Made by a program: the position numbers and the translations under genes
The notes under the pieces: model-generated
Told to the model about the DNA's origin: nothing
The model's input: only the letters and a program-made list of their open reading frames with translations
The model's database searches: none
In this document: piece by piece, positions 11,563-23,053 of the stretch
Layout: each line of letters begins with the position of its first letter
How positions within the stretch are numbered: the first letter of the stretch is position 1
NCBI GenBank assembly: GCA_027943335.1
Contig: BSBK01001158.1
Span: 806,001 to 870,000, forward strand
Direction of reading: 5' to 3'
Source: Chamaecyparis obtusa
Taxonomy: Eukaryota > Streptophyta > Pinopsida > Cupressales > Cupressaceae
Length of the DNA stretch: 64,000 nt

Positions 11563-12798
11563 ATGAATGATCAAAGGAAAAGTCAGTCTAGGCTACTTGG
11601 TTTCCTCAAGTTGGATAGACCTTTGAGCTATGTTCTTCCAAAGTCCCCTCATTATTTTCCTGGTGAGCTTTTGGATCTAATTCCTATTTTTGATTGCCGG
11701 TCTGATTTAGCAGTGAAGCATGTCCTAGCATTCTATAGATTTATTATAGAATATCAGATTCTTGATGAGGATGTTAGCATGATGTTTTTTGGGAGATCCC
11801 TCATAGGGGTTGCATCTAATTGGTATCTAAATCTGCCCCCAAAATGCATCTCTTCTTTGACTAAATTCAAGTGGTTGTTCTTAGAGGAGTTTTCTAATGA
11901 TGATGAATGGAATGAGTTGCAAAAGGATCGTCAGCAAAAAGGGAATACAAGTTGTATTTCAGAGCAACCCATATCTAATGCTGAGGATACTTCTTCTGAT
12001 GAATTTTTGTTAGAGGAGTATTTAGATTATGGTAATGAGCAGGAACCAAAATCAAGGTGTGCAAGATCCTCCATTCATTCAAAGATGTCTGAATGTGATT
12101 TCAGTGGTTATTCAGGTGAGGATGATGAAGGCAGTGATGTTGATGTATCCTCATATGAATCAGATGCATCATGGGAAGAAGAAAGTAATGGTGAAAGTGA
12201 ACACTCCTTCAGTGAGGAGTATGAAGATAAGGAAGTGATAATGGATTGTGATGTTAGTGAGTTTGAATATGAATATTTAAGTGATGGGTTATTAAATAAT
12301 CCTAAAATGGGTAGTGAGTTTAAAGTGTTCACTAACACTTTATATGATGAAGACTATGATGATTATCAGCCCATTTTTTGTCATGATGTTCAACATGGTG
12401 CATTGCATGGAGTTATCAATCCTTTGTTTGAAGAACATGTGGAGGTCTCAGACTCAGTTGAATCGGGATGCCCATTTTCCATTGGTGGGTATCAGTCTGA
12501 TTATTCATTCAAGGTCGAGCCGGTTACACCTGTGGAAATGCAAAGTCAAGGTATGAATGAGGCCTTTCTGTAGGTAGAATATGAGACTTTTGTATTTCCA
12601 ATTGATAGCATTCATGAGTCAGTAGAGAAGAACAGGTTCTTATCTGATGATATTGATCATTGGCATGATGAATCATATTTTCATAGTGAGCAAGATGGAG
12701 AGAGTGCCAATAAATTTTACATGCACTATGAAGATAGTTATTTTGTTTTACTTGATAAGCTGGTTGGAAGTGTTGACACGCCTATTGAAACAAATTAA
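11563..12798 (+). pseudogene. Gag-like ORF of element B with acidic C-terminal half
   Basis: It starts at ATG 11563. The frame is open for 412 codons except for one TAG at 12571-12573, probably a former CAG glutamine codon. Residues about 45-125 look like a gypsy gag capsid segment: they include GRSLIGVASNWYLNLPPKCI followed by a hydrophobic stretch ending LFLEEF. From about residue 140 onward the chain is strongly acidic and Ser-rich (for example SGEDDEGSDVDVSSYES). There is no zinc knuckle, protease or polymerase. The likely role was a particle-forming or RNA-binding protein supplied in cis while enzymes came from another element. The acidic tail is unusual for gag and may be a separate module. 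Gag identity is moderately sure; mobilisation by another element is inferred. Confidence 0.7.
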
Positions 12799-13049
12799 AA
12801 TAGAATGCTTGGTGTGCCTCATGAAGAAAGAAATGAGAATCAGGTTTTTGACAAAGGCAAGAACTGACTCTTGTTTATTGCTACAGGTTTTTTGTAAAAA
12901 ATGTACATTTTGTGAATAGTTTCCCTTTCCTATCCGTTCCCTGTGTTTTTTGAGGTCTCTGTGTTTTTCCAGTGGGTGGTCTACTTCTTCCCAAAGATCT
13001 GAGGTCCTCATTGTACTTGCAAGAGATACATGTCCCCAACTAGAGCCAC
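12799..13049 (+). other. Non-coding end of element B internal region
   Basis: About 250 bases between the gag-like stop and the 3' LTR. No clear polypurine tract was seen next to TGTTAG at 13050; the sequence there is 'ccccaactagagccac'. Plus-strand priming would need an atypical or decayed tract. Confidence 0.5.
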
Positions 13050-15658
13050 TGTTAGTCCATTTTCCTGTCAATGCAAAATCCTGTGAAAATGACCTTTTCT
13101 CTGCAATTCTTGAAGATGTCCTGCCCTGCTGCAAGCTTGTTTTAATGTGTGATGAAAATCCATAGTGTTTCATGGTTTGAGATCTTAGCCCTCTATTCTT
13201 CATTGTGTCACCAAGCTCTAGTCCAAATTGCACGTGTTGAATTGCAAAACCCAGGGAGATATTCAAGTTTTAAGGTCTGCAAGAAACAATTTCAAAAGCT
13301 GCATAAGTGTCAAAATCCCACAGTGTTGTCGAGAACCCATGATGTTTTCTATCATCTGTATGAAAACCCTGGTTGTTTTCAACCTTGTGCTTCTTGTTTT
13401 TGCACGCTTGTCTTCTGGCGTCAAAAACCCTGGATGTTTTCGATCCTTCACTATTGTAAAAACTTTGGATGTTTTTGACCTCACTTTTCTTCCCTTTTTC
13501 TGGCATTCCTTGTTTGTCGGTCTTAACTATGCAAGTGCAATCAGTTGGTGGGACCTTTTCCTTCTCAAGGGGTTAAACTTCAGTAAGATCTTGCGGTTGT
13601 CATTATACCACTAGGGAAAGTTGCTCATTTTTTAAGATCACGGTATAGTGACAACTGTTGATCTTCTTCGGTGATGCAACGGACCGTGGGATTGCTATTA
13701 GAAGATGTTGAGGTGGTAGATTTCTATTGGATGCAGAGCAGTGATGTGGTGAAGTTGCCAGTCATAGGCTTGGTTGTTAGATCCCTTTGATCTTACGGTT
13801 GTCGCATGATTGGAAGGAATATTCTTTCCCCTTGCGATCATGCGACAACCATCCAATCTTCCAGCGATTCACAAGGGCAATAGTGTGGTGGGTCCGGTTC
13901 TCAATTTGTTGCGATGTGTGCACTTTTCATTGGTCAGGGAGTAGTGACTTGGTTTTTTGTCAGTGGGGCCAATGGTTGCAGTGTTTAAAGGGGTCCAGTT
14001 GATTAGTCTCCATGATGAGGTTGTTCTTGATTGGCCAGTGGGTGACAGGGTGGCAGTCTTGTGGCCTTGTCGCATGATCGCAAGGGCCATCTTTTGGCTA
14101 TGCGATCATACGACAAGGGTGCCACGTTGGTGGGGAGCGGTGACATAGTGCTGATGTGGAGGCTTGTTTCATGTTTGCATGGCCTGTCTCCTGGCTATGC
14201 GATCATGTGACAACTATTTGGACATCGTGGTTGCAGAGTTAGAGCGGGTCCACAGTGCCAGTGTTGCCGAGTTTTTTGGTTTTGATTGATTGTTGACTGC
14301 TGACGGGGTTGTTGACTTTTCAAAGGGGGCTCACAACTATTGTGAATTAAGTATGACTACCTAATTTGTCAGGAAGGAGGTGGATTGACGACCATGTTTT
14401 AAATTTTGCCGATTAGCCGTTGCATTTGAATTCAAATTTGTAGAAGGGTTTGCAGCGACATGAAGTACCATAATTGATGGTTTCTACGATAGTTTTTGAC
14501 TATTTTGGTGGCGCCAATTGTTGCAGAATGGTCCAATGAGTTGGGTGGTTGCCTGTGGGACTGGTACCATGTGGTGATGGACAAATTTTGTTGCTCGAGG
14601 CTTTTTGTAGGTCTGTTCAATTTGATTTGCATGGTAAATTTATGATCTTCCTATCCTTCTCAGAGATTCTTCTCAAGTGCAAAGATCATCCTTGGTCTGA
14701 TAGACATGTGCTTGGTTTTCCCTCCAGGATTTTTTAAATTTTGATGTATTTCTAGTTGGTTGGGTGGGTGAAACCCTAGCCCTAGCTATCCGTAGCTTGT
14801 TGCAACCTATTTTGGGTTTCCAAGGTAGCTAGCAGTATAAGTTGTAGCTTTTTTGACTGAGTAAGGGTTCAAATTTTGATCAGTTCTAAGGGTTCTGATT
14901 TTGATTAGTTCCAGGGAAATAGTGAACTTTGTTGCATTGCAGGAGGCTGAGTAGAACTTCTTTGCATCTTTTGCAGGTTATTGAAGTGGTAGTCTCATTT
15001 CTGGTATAGACATGTACATGATTCATCATACTTAATAGAATTGTTTCAAGCTTTCAAGTCTCTCCTTGGTGTCAATTTTATGAGTTTTGGATTTTCTTGT
15101 CCATTGCATAGGGTTACCTTTTCATATGTTCTAGTCTTTAGTTCTTGATCTAGGATCAAGTGAAAAATACTTTGGATAGGGCATAGATTCATTAGACTTG
15201 TCTACAAAAGGATCTTATAAGTAGTGGATGGGCTAGAATAGTTGTATTTATGGCTTTGAGTCTTTGACAGTAGTTGGTTCATGTTCTATATTTATTTTTG
15301 AGTGCTGCCCAATGGATAATGACACTGATGAAGGGCTAGTATATTTAGTTGAGTCCAAAGTTTGATGGGTTTTGGCTATTTCCTGCATCTTTATATATCA
15401 ACACCATTTCAAGTCTTTTTCATTATTTGGTTGATAGTAGTAATACCCTTCACAAGACCATTTTACCCTGCATAGTAGAGTTGATTAGGTGCACCCGCCT
15501 TAGTTTTGCAGAGCCAGAAGTAGAAGAGGGTATATTAAGACCCTATAGTTGGTCCAGTTGTCTTGCAAAGCTCTCATACTTGGAATTAACCACTCCTAAC
15601 ATTAGTCTCAAGGCATATTGGCAGGCCTAAGTGGCATGAGCATTTTCAAACACCAACA
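13050..15658 (+). repeat. 3' LTR of element B (2.6 kb)
   Basis: It pairs with 8365-11067. In the first 90 bases there are about seven differences by eye. It carries the same palindromic motif series (13312-13485) and hairpin cluster (13797-14215), and has the microhomology-bounded deletion described for the 5' LTR. Confidence 0.92.
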
Positions 15659-16686
15659 AGATTTAGAAAAGGAACAGCTGATAGTAACTTATATACAAAA
15701 GAAATTTAGAATGGATTGTTAGTTTTGGTTATTTTTGTTGATGACATTATTTTTGTAGGAGAAGATGAAGCTACTGAAAAATTTGCTGATGAAATGAAGA
15801 CATAATTTGAAATGAGTATGATTAGAGAAATGAAATACTTTTTGGGATTACAGATAACACAAAATAAAGATGGTATCTTTGTAAGTTAGACAAATACTTG
15901 AATGATTTGTTGAAAAGATTTGGTATGGAGAGTTGTAAACCAATTGGAACACCTATGGTTATAGGACATAAACTATCTAGTAAAGATGAAACACCAGCAG
16001 TTGATCAAAAGAAATATAGTTCCATGATTGGTGGATTGCAGTACTTGACACACACTAGACCAGATATACAACATTCAGTTGGAATGGTAGCAAGATTTCA
16101 AGTTGAACCTAGAGATTCACATTATGCAACAGTAAAGAGGATATTGAGATATCTAAAAGGCATAATGGACTATGGATTGTGGTATGAAACTTTTGATGAT
16201 TTTACCCTATGTGCATATACTGATGCTGATTGGGAAGGCAATGTTGATGATAAGAAAAGCACCAGTGGTGGAGCCTTTTTTCTTGGAGGAAGATTAGTTT
16301 CTTGGTTGAGAAAAAAGCAGAATTGTATCTCATAGAGTATAGAAGAAGCAGAATATGTAGCAGAAGCAAACAATTGTAATCAGATAATTTGGATGAAGCA
16401 GATGTTGATGGACATTGGAATCAAGTTTGATGAGCCTATTGTCATACATTGTGACAATACAAGTACATTTAGTATGTCTAAGAATCCTGTATTACATTCT
16501 AAAACAAAGCATATAGAGATCAAGTATCATGTTGTAAGAGAGAAAGTTGCAGATAAAGAAGTTAGACTGGAGTACATAAGCACAAAGGAGCAGATAGTAG
16601 ATATATTTACTAAACCTTTGCCTAAGGATACATTTGAGTATCTGAGAGGTATGCTTGGGGTTATGCCCCAGCCTAATTTTGAGTAA
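15659..16686 (+). pseudogene. Element A RT C-terminal half and RNase H
   Basis: This is the continuation of the A polyprotein after B. The RT catalytic motif IFVDDIIF lies near 15733, followed by EMKYFLGLQI. A one-base loss near 15890 shifts the frame into 15898, where MNDLLKRFGMESCKPIGTPM begins. RNase H motifs are YTDADWEGN, KSTSGGAFFLG, IHCDNTS, HSKTKHIEIKYH and DIFTKPLPKDTF. Further stops lie near 15708, 15805 and 15887 and at 16333. The protein ends at 16684-16686 after MPQPNFE, the same end seen in body G (52379). Confidence 0.93.
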
Positions 16687-17068
16687 TGATTCAATTGGTT
16701 TCATCCATCTAGTGGAATATGGCCCTATCTATTTTTTGGATTGGATGTTGGTACTTCCTCTATGGGGGAGTATGTGTATCTGAGCTGAGTCATTAAGGAC
16801 TCTAGTGAATACTTTTTTTTTTTTTTGAATAGTGTCTTTTGACATTGAGCTATTGTTTGACATAGTGATATAATTTCTATCATTTATGTCAATGGGGGAG
16901 AGAATCATGGAAAACATTGAGGAACTAAATTTGTTGGAGAGATTGAATAGGAAAATGAAGGAAGATTTGATTGATGAAGAGCAATAGAGCAGTTGAGCAG
17001 CAGTGATTGGATTTTTGGAACATTGGATGTTTTTCATCTATGTTGCCATCAATGCCAATGGGGGAGAT
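16687..17068 (+). other. Element A 3' untranslated region with polypurine tract
   Basis: Non-coding DNA between the end of pol and the 3' LTR. It includes a T run at 16810-16826 and the polypurine tract TGGGGGAGA (17059-17067), one base before the LTR. A second purine-rich word, TATGGGGGAG, lies near 16762. The equivalent stretch is present in F (46318-46693) and G (52003-52378). Confidence 0.8.
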
Positions 17069-18273
17069 TGTTAGGAATGAATTTTGAAGCCTTTGGTAGT
17101 CATTCTATAGTAGTGGTTGTTGCATTCATGACTATGATTGTCATTGATGTCAACACAGTGATATTCTGGAGTTTAGCAGAGAAGCAGGCACAATTTTATT
17201 TTGTGCACATGTTATATTGAAGATTGAAGTATGCACAGTTGATGGTATGTTATTTGGTATGTTATTATCCTATGGTTAAGAGCACAAAAATAAATTCATT
17301 TATTCATGAAAGTTATAAGCATTTTGGTGGAAGCAGTATTCTGGTAGTATTCCTGAGTAGCGGTTTTTGGTAATTGGAGGATATCTCCTAATCGGGATGG
17401 AATCTAATTCTGCATAGTTAAAGGGAAGTTTGAGACTAATTGGTGGTGATGTGGTTCACAACACAAACTTTGAGGTCACGCGATTGGAAAGTTATTGTAT
17501 CTGGAAGCTGACAGTTTTTATATAATTTTGATGTAGCGTGTTGAAATTATTATTTTTTATTTGCATGCCAACTCATTTGTAATTATTTGAGTGTGGTATA
17601 AAGGAAGGAATGTTTTCCTTGTTGTAAAAATGGATTGTAATAGTTTTGATATGAAATTGTGAAAGTTATGATGTGAATGTATGCATGAAGTGAAGAAAAA
17701 ATCTAATTCAGTGATGAAGAAAGACTTGCGAAGTACAGAGATCTAGATTTTTGATCTTGTGTAGCAGAGAGTGTAGTTTTGGCATAGTGTGAAGGAGGTA
17801 ACATATTTCATATTATTCTATTGAATAATCCTAAGATCTATTGGACAGTGAGTTCAGAGATCTTGCCTTGAAGCTGTTTGGGTAGTGGGTCCTTCTGTCT
17901 TCCATAACTCCTAACAGGGTTAGAATCTTTTAACAAGGATTCAAAATCTCCTAACAAAGATTCATATGTACTGGATGTATTTCATAAGACTCCTAATAGG
18001 GTCCATCCTTTCACAAGGAACTTTCATATTAGTGCATCATTTTGTGGGCATCATTCCCACCGGGGTTTACTCTTTGATCAAGAGGTTCCCTAGTTAACAT
18101 ATCTTGTGTTATTGTGTCATTGTGTATGATTATATTTCTATGGTTGGTTACTACATTGATTATATGGTTTAAAGTTGTTGAAGTTGATATTGAAGTTGAT
18201 AAATGGTTTAATTATCAGATAACTGATTCACCCCCCCCCTCTCAGTTATCTTGTTTGTCTTTACTTTCTAACA
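17069..18273 (+). repeat. 3' LTR of copia element A
   Basis: 1205 bp, the same length as the 5' LTR. TATAAA lies at 17597-17602. The inverted repeat AGATAACTGA (18227-18236) faces TCAGTTATCT (18242-18251) around a C run. The target copy CTTAA follows at 18274-18278. Confidence 0.94.
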
Positions 18274-18278
18274 CTTAA

Positions 18279-18503
18279 AAATGCCATATCTTTCTAGTTT
18301 TGCCACTTAAGCACATGCGATCTTGACTGGAGCTTGGTCACATCTTGAACAATCCCTGGCTAATGGTGCAAGCCATAAAACATTATAGATTGTCTTTGCA
18401 AATTAGAACAATTTTGCAGGTGGCCATGATAATTCTTTAGGATTTTTCACAAGATAAGACCACTTTCTTAGGGATTTTTCTATGATAGGAAAATGGGCTA
18501 ACA
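18279..18503 (-). mobile_element. Solo LTR K, remaining part
   Basis: This continues 1315-4015 after element A. The end 'gataggaaaatgggctaaca' is the reverse complement of B's LTR start, TGTTAGTCCATTTTCCTG, with few changes. GAGTG at 18504-18508 is the right target copy. Confidence 0.82.
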
Positions 18504-19820
18504 GAGTGTAGGGGTTCTTTGTGATGGTCCAATGGTCTTCTCCAATGCATCTTAAATGTGTAACCATCCAACCTTTCTATATAGGGTAGTTTGTACCTTC
18601 AACCCTAGGATTATTCTTTGGCTACAACCCCGAGGAAGGCCTACTTCCTTACAAGATGATCACTACAATGATAGAAGATTTAATGAACTATGAAAATGAC
18701 ATCTACCTCATGTCTGATATAGCTCCAATGTATCACAATGAATCTCCCTATTCAACCTATTGTTGAAACACTTTTTATCATCACTCAATCAAGCTCTTCT
18801 TTGGCTTTCAACCTCTAGCATTTGCATACATGATTTGTTCCTCTATTTTTCCCTCATTCATCTCCTTATATCAAGAACTAGTTCATCAAACCCTAATTCA
18901 CCTTCTTTTCAAATCATCGCACCGATTCTCATGTTCATATCCATCTCTAACCATAAAATCCAAGTGAAAACCCTTACAAACTACCTCAAGATCATAAATC
19001 TCTCATAATTCATTATTTACCACTTGCGCAAGATGATTTACTAACCTAGTCGACCAAGAACAAGAATACTAATAAAAATATTATTATTGACCAAAAATTT
19101 CACCAATATGATCCTTCTAATCCATGTATATCACCAAATCATCAAGAACATACTTCAAGAACATCATGTAGCATCATGATAAACACTCATCCACACAAAT
19201 CCACCACAACCATTAGATTTTCCAACCTTTTTTCACTTGTTCCTCAAGAACACTATCACAAAGCTTTGAGACAATAAAATTATGCCATTCAAACCTCTAA
19301 AGTACTAACCCTTTGATTTGAGGACACTTGATTATGTCCCAAACACACTCCTAAGTTCAATCCAATATATTCCAACTTGATTTAGCAGACCATACCTTTT
19401 TCTATCTACCTGTCAACACTGTCTAGCACTCTATCTACTAGTCACCAATTCTGACCCTGAATCATACTCAGATATTCATGATATCTTCTAAAAATTGGAG
19501 TGAACTAAGTATTTTCCTTCATCAACAATATCCCATGTGTGAAACTTGATATCTTTAATACCTAAACCTCACCGAACCTTCGAACATCTTGTTCCACTGA
19601 ATAATGTACAACAATTCAGTTAGGATCCAAAAAATAGTTCTTCTAATCAATTCCTCTAACTTCTCTGACATGTTGACATCCCTCTTCTTCCTCTAATATG
19701 GTGAAATCAATGAAAACACATCCAAGATGCCAATATTCCACTAGTCTTAGAGCTAAATGTCAGGGTTTTCCTTTGAGGTCCAGATCCAAGGTTGGCCTTG
19801 ATCAAATTTGAATCCTAAAA
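18504..19820. other. Unassigned DNA, right flank of solo LTR K
   Basis: No transposon domain or gene was recognised. A 49-codon plus-strand open stretch near 18612-18765 and an 82-codon one at 18760-19008 have no features I can name. The DNA is pyrimidine-rich on the plus strand and may be decayed retroelement sequence. Confidence 0.4.
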
Positions 19821-19824
19821 TAAG

Positions 19825-20520
19825 TATAAAAGGACATGCTCTCCTCTTATTTCTCATCCATAATTAATTATTTCAATCCATTCAAGTGAAATAAGTCAAT
19901 AAATTGAGGATTTGGATTCAAGACTTGAAGTCAAGCATCCAATTCAAGATCTCCGAGTCTCCATTTCTTCAAGATCCATTCAAGAAAAGACAATCTTCTC
20001 TAGTTGATACAAGTTTCTCTCCCATGATGAAAAATTAGAGGAATTCACAATCAATCAAGAATATTCATCCATCCATCCTTCTTCATCTCTCCTTCTCCAT
20101 GTGGTTATCAAGCATACATACATTCAAGATCTAGGAGTGGAAATCATATATCCATGCATTTGTGAAGGCGTCCTTGATTCTACCTTTCATTCCAAGCATA
20201 TTGTAAGAATATTCATGGATTTGAGTGATTATTACATACATTCATGAGGGTTTCATACAAGGTGAATCAACCATTTATCTTTTTACTTTACATGTTTCTT
20301 TTCTTTATGCAATTTCAATTCAATTTCAAGGTTAATTCCTAAATAGGGGTAAATTCTTATCCAAAGTTCAAATCTCCTCTTCTTATTTTAAGGTACATTC
20401 TTTCTTTCCATTTTCTTGCATTTACTTCATAGATCAAATATGTTATTACTTGTTATACTTTTTTCTTATCATATTATATTTCAATTAGGAATCCAAATTC
20501 CCCTATAGTTTAGATCTTGC
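19825..20520 (+). repeat. Decayed C-family (gypsy-like) LTR fragment
   Basis: TATAAAAGG (19825-19833) is followed by the 'ctctcctcttatttctc' leader and many 'attcaag/tcattcaag' words, as in the C and I LTRs. A 35-base stretch at 20310-20344 (ending 'aggttaattcctaaat') is identical to 63076-63110 in element I. Borders are not clear, and it abuts the truncated end of element J. Confidence 0.6.
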
Positions 20521-20649
20521 ATTAGTACCCTTCTTCCCTTGGCTATGCTAATCAGGTTTTTCTTAAGGGTTGGTTTGTACTCTAATGTATATGATCCCTA
20601 GAGTTTGGTGTGTTATCCAAATCTTAGCATTTATCACCATTTTACTCTA

Positions 20650-21930
20650 TATATTTTCTCATTACCTTTCCATTTTCATCCAATTTGTTCTAGAATACCT
20701 ACTTTGTTCCAATTATATTTTGTCTACTAGTCTAGGCACAAGTTCCTAGGTCTAATTTTTCTGTATCTAACCAAGATATTGTTCCATTTCCTTTACCCAA
20801 TTATAATCATTACATTCTTCTTCCATAGTCTTTGGTTCAGTTTCCAAAACTAAATACAATAACACATGTTCTTGAGCTATTATACTTCTTGTGATAATTT
20901 CTTTATCCTTATCTCCAATAATATAATTTTTTGAGTGATTTCTCTAAACATACCTTGGGGTTTTAGTTGTAGATTTTGGAGCCTCCTTTGTCTCTTCTTC
21001 TTTATTTTATTCTTTACCTTTTTCATCAAAGTCATTTGATTCATATTCAATATGCTTGTTAGGATTCCTTTGGATATCTTCATCAAATTTTACATTCTCA
21101 CTTTCAACTATCTTTTTCAAGCTCTTGTTGGAACAATAGTACACTTTTCTTCTTATAATGTAACCTATAAATGTGCCTTCATCATCTCTACTATAAAATT
21201 TTCCAAGATTGTCCTCATCTCTCTGAATTTAGAATTTACTTCCAAAAAACCTGAAGTGCTTTACTATGGGTTCCCTTCCATGCCATAGCTCATATGATGT
21301 CTTTCCATAGCTAGTCCTTCTGAAAAGTACTATGCTAAGAGTGTATACTCTTGTTTGTATCACTTCTCTCTATTAAACCTCCAATAAGCCTTCTTCTTTG
21401 ATCAATGTTCTAACTTTTCCTTGAATTTTCTAGTTCATTATTTCTACTACACCATTTTGGTGTGGTGTTATAGGGGAAAATAGTTATCTTTTAATGCCAT
21501 TTTTCTCACTGAAACTATTGTATTCATCAGAAGTAAACTCTCCTCTTCTATCATATCTTAAACACTTTATTTTTCTATCAACTTCATTATCAACTCTTGC
21601 CTTAAAAATCTTGATTTTTTCTAATGCCTTTGATTTTTCTCCTAAAAATACAACCCAAGTTAATCTAGAATAATCATCAATTAAAATCATGAAATATCTC
21701 TCATCTTATAAGCTTCTTGTTCTAGTTGCACCACATAGGTCAATGTGCACTAGGTCTAATAATATAGTAGATAATTATTATTTTCCTTTGAATGTTTCTC
21801 TTATTTACTTTCCTTCTTGACATCCTTTGCAGATAATGTTGTCTAGTTTAGTTACTCTCGGTAAATCTCTAGCTATACTTGTTGAACTTATCCTTACCAA
21901 ATTTTCTAGGTTAATGTGACATATCCTTCA
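20650..21930 (-). pseudogene. Element J integrase core and RT start (degenerate)
   Basis: The minus strand from 21930 downward reads CHINLENLVRIS, then VHIDLCGATRTR, MILIDDYSRLTWVVFLGEKS (21630-21690 region), RYDRRGEFTSDEYNSF and a version of the PEQNG motif with changes (ITPHQNGVVE). Later comes KHFRFFGSKF near 21250. Near 20850 there is DYNWVKEMEQYLG, the segment that normally leads into RT. Many stops and shifts. No RT catalytic motif survives on this side. Confidence 0.8.
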
Positions 21931-23048
21931 TGTTGGCAAGTGATCAGAACATACACACATATGCACATGTACATGTGGAATGTTGTCATTTAAGGGAAAC
22001 ACTGATCAGATTTATGATCACACATATTGGATATCATGAATATGTTTGTATGCAGTTGATGAAGGAAAATGCCTAAGTCCATAAACTGTTCATGTGGCCT
22101 AGTCTGATAGAAAAGCTTAACAAACTTCACAGGAGTCTTGTTAAGACATGCGATCATGGTTAAATACCTATAAGACATAAATGAATATGTGTGTAAGGTT
22201 GTACATGTTAATATTTTGATATCAAAGAGTCATGTTCAGTTGATTGGATGCAAAGACAGTAAACAAAGTATAACTTTCTGGGAATCACTAAGGCCGACTT
22301 TGTGAGGGATTGGAAAGTTATTATTGGATGCACTTTTGGATCTAAGGCTAACTAAGGATGTTAATTAAATGTGAAAATACGCATTAAATAATATGTTTCT
22401 TAGTTAGAGTAATGTTGACTAGCTCTTTCAAAATATACCTCTAGTAAGGTATAAGTATACAAACACTTTGGTAAAAGTGTGCAATGATAGTGTGGAGGAA
22501 ATAGATAGATGAAAACTATGAAGGCATCTAAGAGATAGAGTAGAGATCAAGGACAAGGAGAAAAAGAGGAGTTCTTCAAGGAATACTTTGTTAACTCTTT
22601 GTATTCAGACAATAGATTGACTGTAAGTGATGTTCCACCTTTTATAAACCTTTAACAGGGTGATTTCCTCTAATAGGGATGGACTTCTAGCAGTGTCAAT
22701 TCCTTAATTGGGATGATATTGTAGAAGAATCCTAACAGGCTCTATCCTTTGATCATGATCTGCCTATTGTAATACTCGGCTCCTAACAGGGTCAGAACTC
22801 TTAATAGGGTTATTATACCTATAGTGCAGATATTTATGGGTACCATCCCCATTGGGATTTTTCCCTTAGTAGGGTTTCCTCAAAAAAAATATGGTGTTAT
22901 GAGTTCTTCTATGTTTGTCTATGTTGCATGGTTACTTATTTTATGCTACATCTTTATATGTTTCTTAAAGAATATTAAGAAGTCAAAGAATATTGTAAAG
23001 TTCTATAACACTGATTCACCCCCCTCTCAGTGTTACCAAATCCTAACA
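21931..23048 (+). mobile_element. Solo copia LTR M
   Basis: 1118 bp beginning TGTTGGCAAG and ending AATCCTAACA. CTTCA lies on both sides (21926-21930 and 23049-23053). It interrupts the J integrase exactly after the WLWH motif. It holds the usual copia 3' LTR features: 'aacaggg' clusters and the inverted repeat TAACACTGA (23006-23014) with TCAGTGTTA (23027-23035) around a C run. There is no internal region, so it arose by LTR-LTR recombination. Confidence 0.93.
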
Positions 23049-23053
23049 CTTCA

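Larger units (their letters stand above)
8365..15658 (+). mobile_element. Gag-only long-LTR retrotransposon B
   Basis: Two very long LTRs (2703 and 2609 bp) begin TGTTAGTCCATTTTCC and end CACCAACA, around only 1982 bp of internal DNA. The target duplication is GGATT (8360-8364) against AGATT (15659-15663), one mismatch. Removing B restores the copia RT reading of element A. The only coding content is a gag-like ORF with an acidic tail. No protease, RT, RNase H or integrase motif was seen, so B is non-autonomous. This fits the published TR-GAG class (terminal repeats plus GAG). The primer site and gag style suggest Ty3/gypsy, possibly Tat/Ogre; that assignment is inference. Confidence 0.9.
4016..18273 (+). 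mobile_element. Ty1/copia retrotransposon A, complete but interrupted by B
   Basis: Two 1205-bp LTRs (4016-5220 and 17069-18273) start TGTTAGGAATGAAT and end TTTCTAACA. The 5-bp target duplication CTTAA lies at 4011-4015 and 18274-18278. An initiator-Met primer site follows the 5' LTR, and a polypurine tract precedes the 3' LTR. Without B (7.3 kb) the element would be about 7 kb, normal for plant copia. In the first ~230 bases the LTRs differ at roughly one site in ten by eye, so the insertion is old. Gag-pol carries about ten stops and a frameshift. The F/G bodies are the same family on the other strand. Confidence 0.95.

Noticed and set aside
18612..18765. Plus-strand open stretch without gaps near 18.6-18.8 kb
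   Set aside because: No recognisable family and short; kept only as unassigned DNA.
21931..23048. First read as the 3' LTR of element J
   Set aside because: It is on the opposite strand, has its own CTTCA duplication and splits the J integrase, so it is a separate solo LTR.
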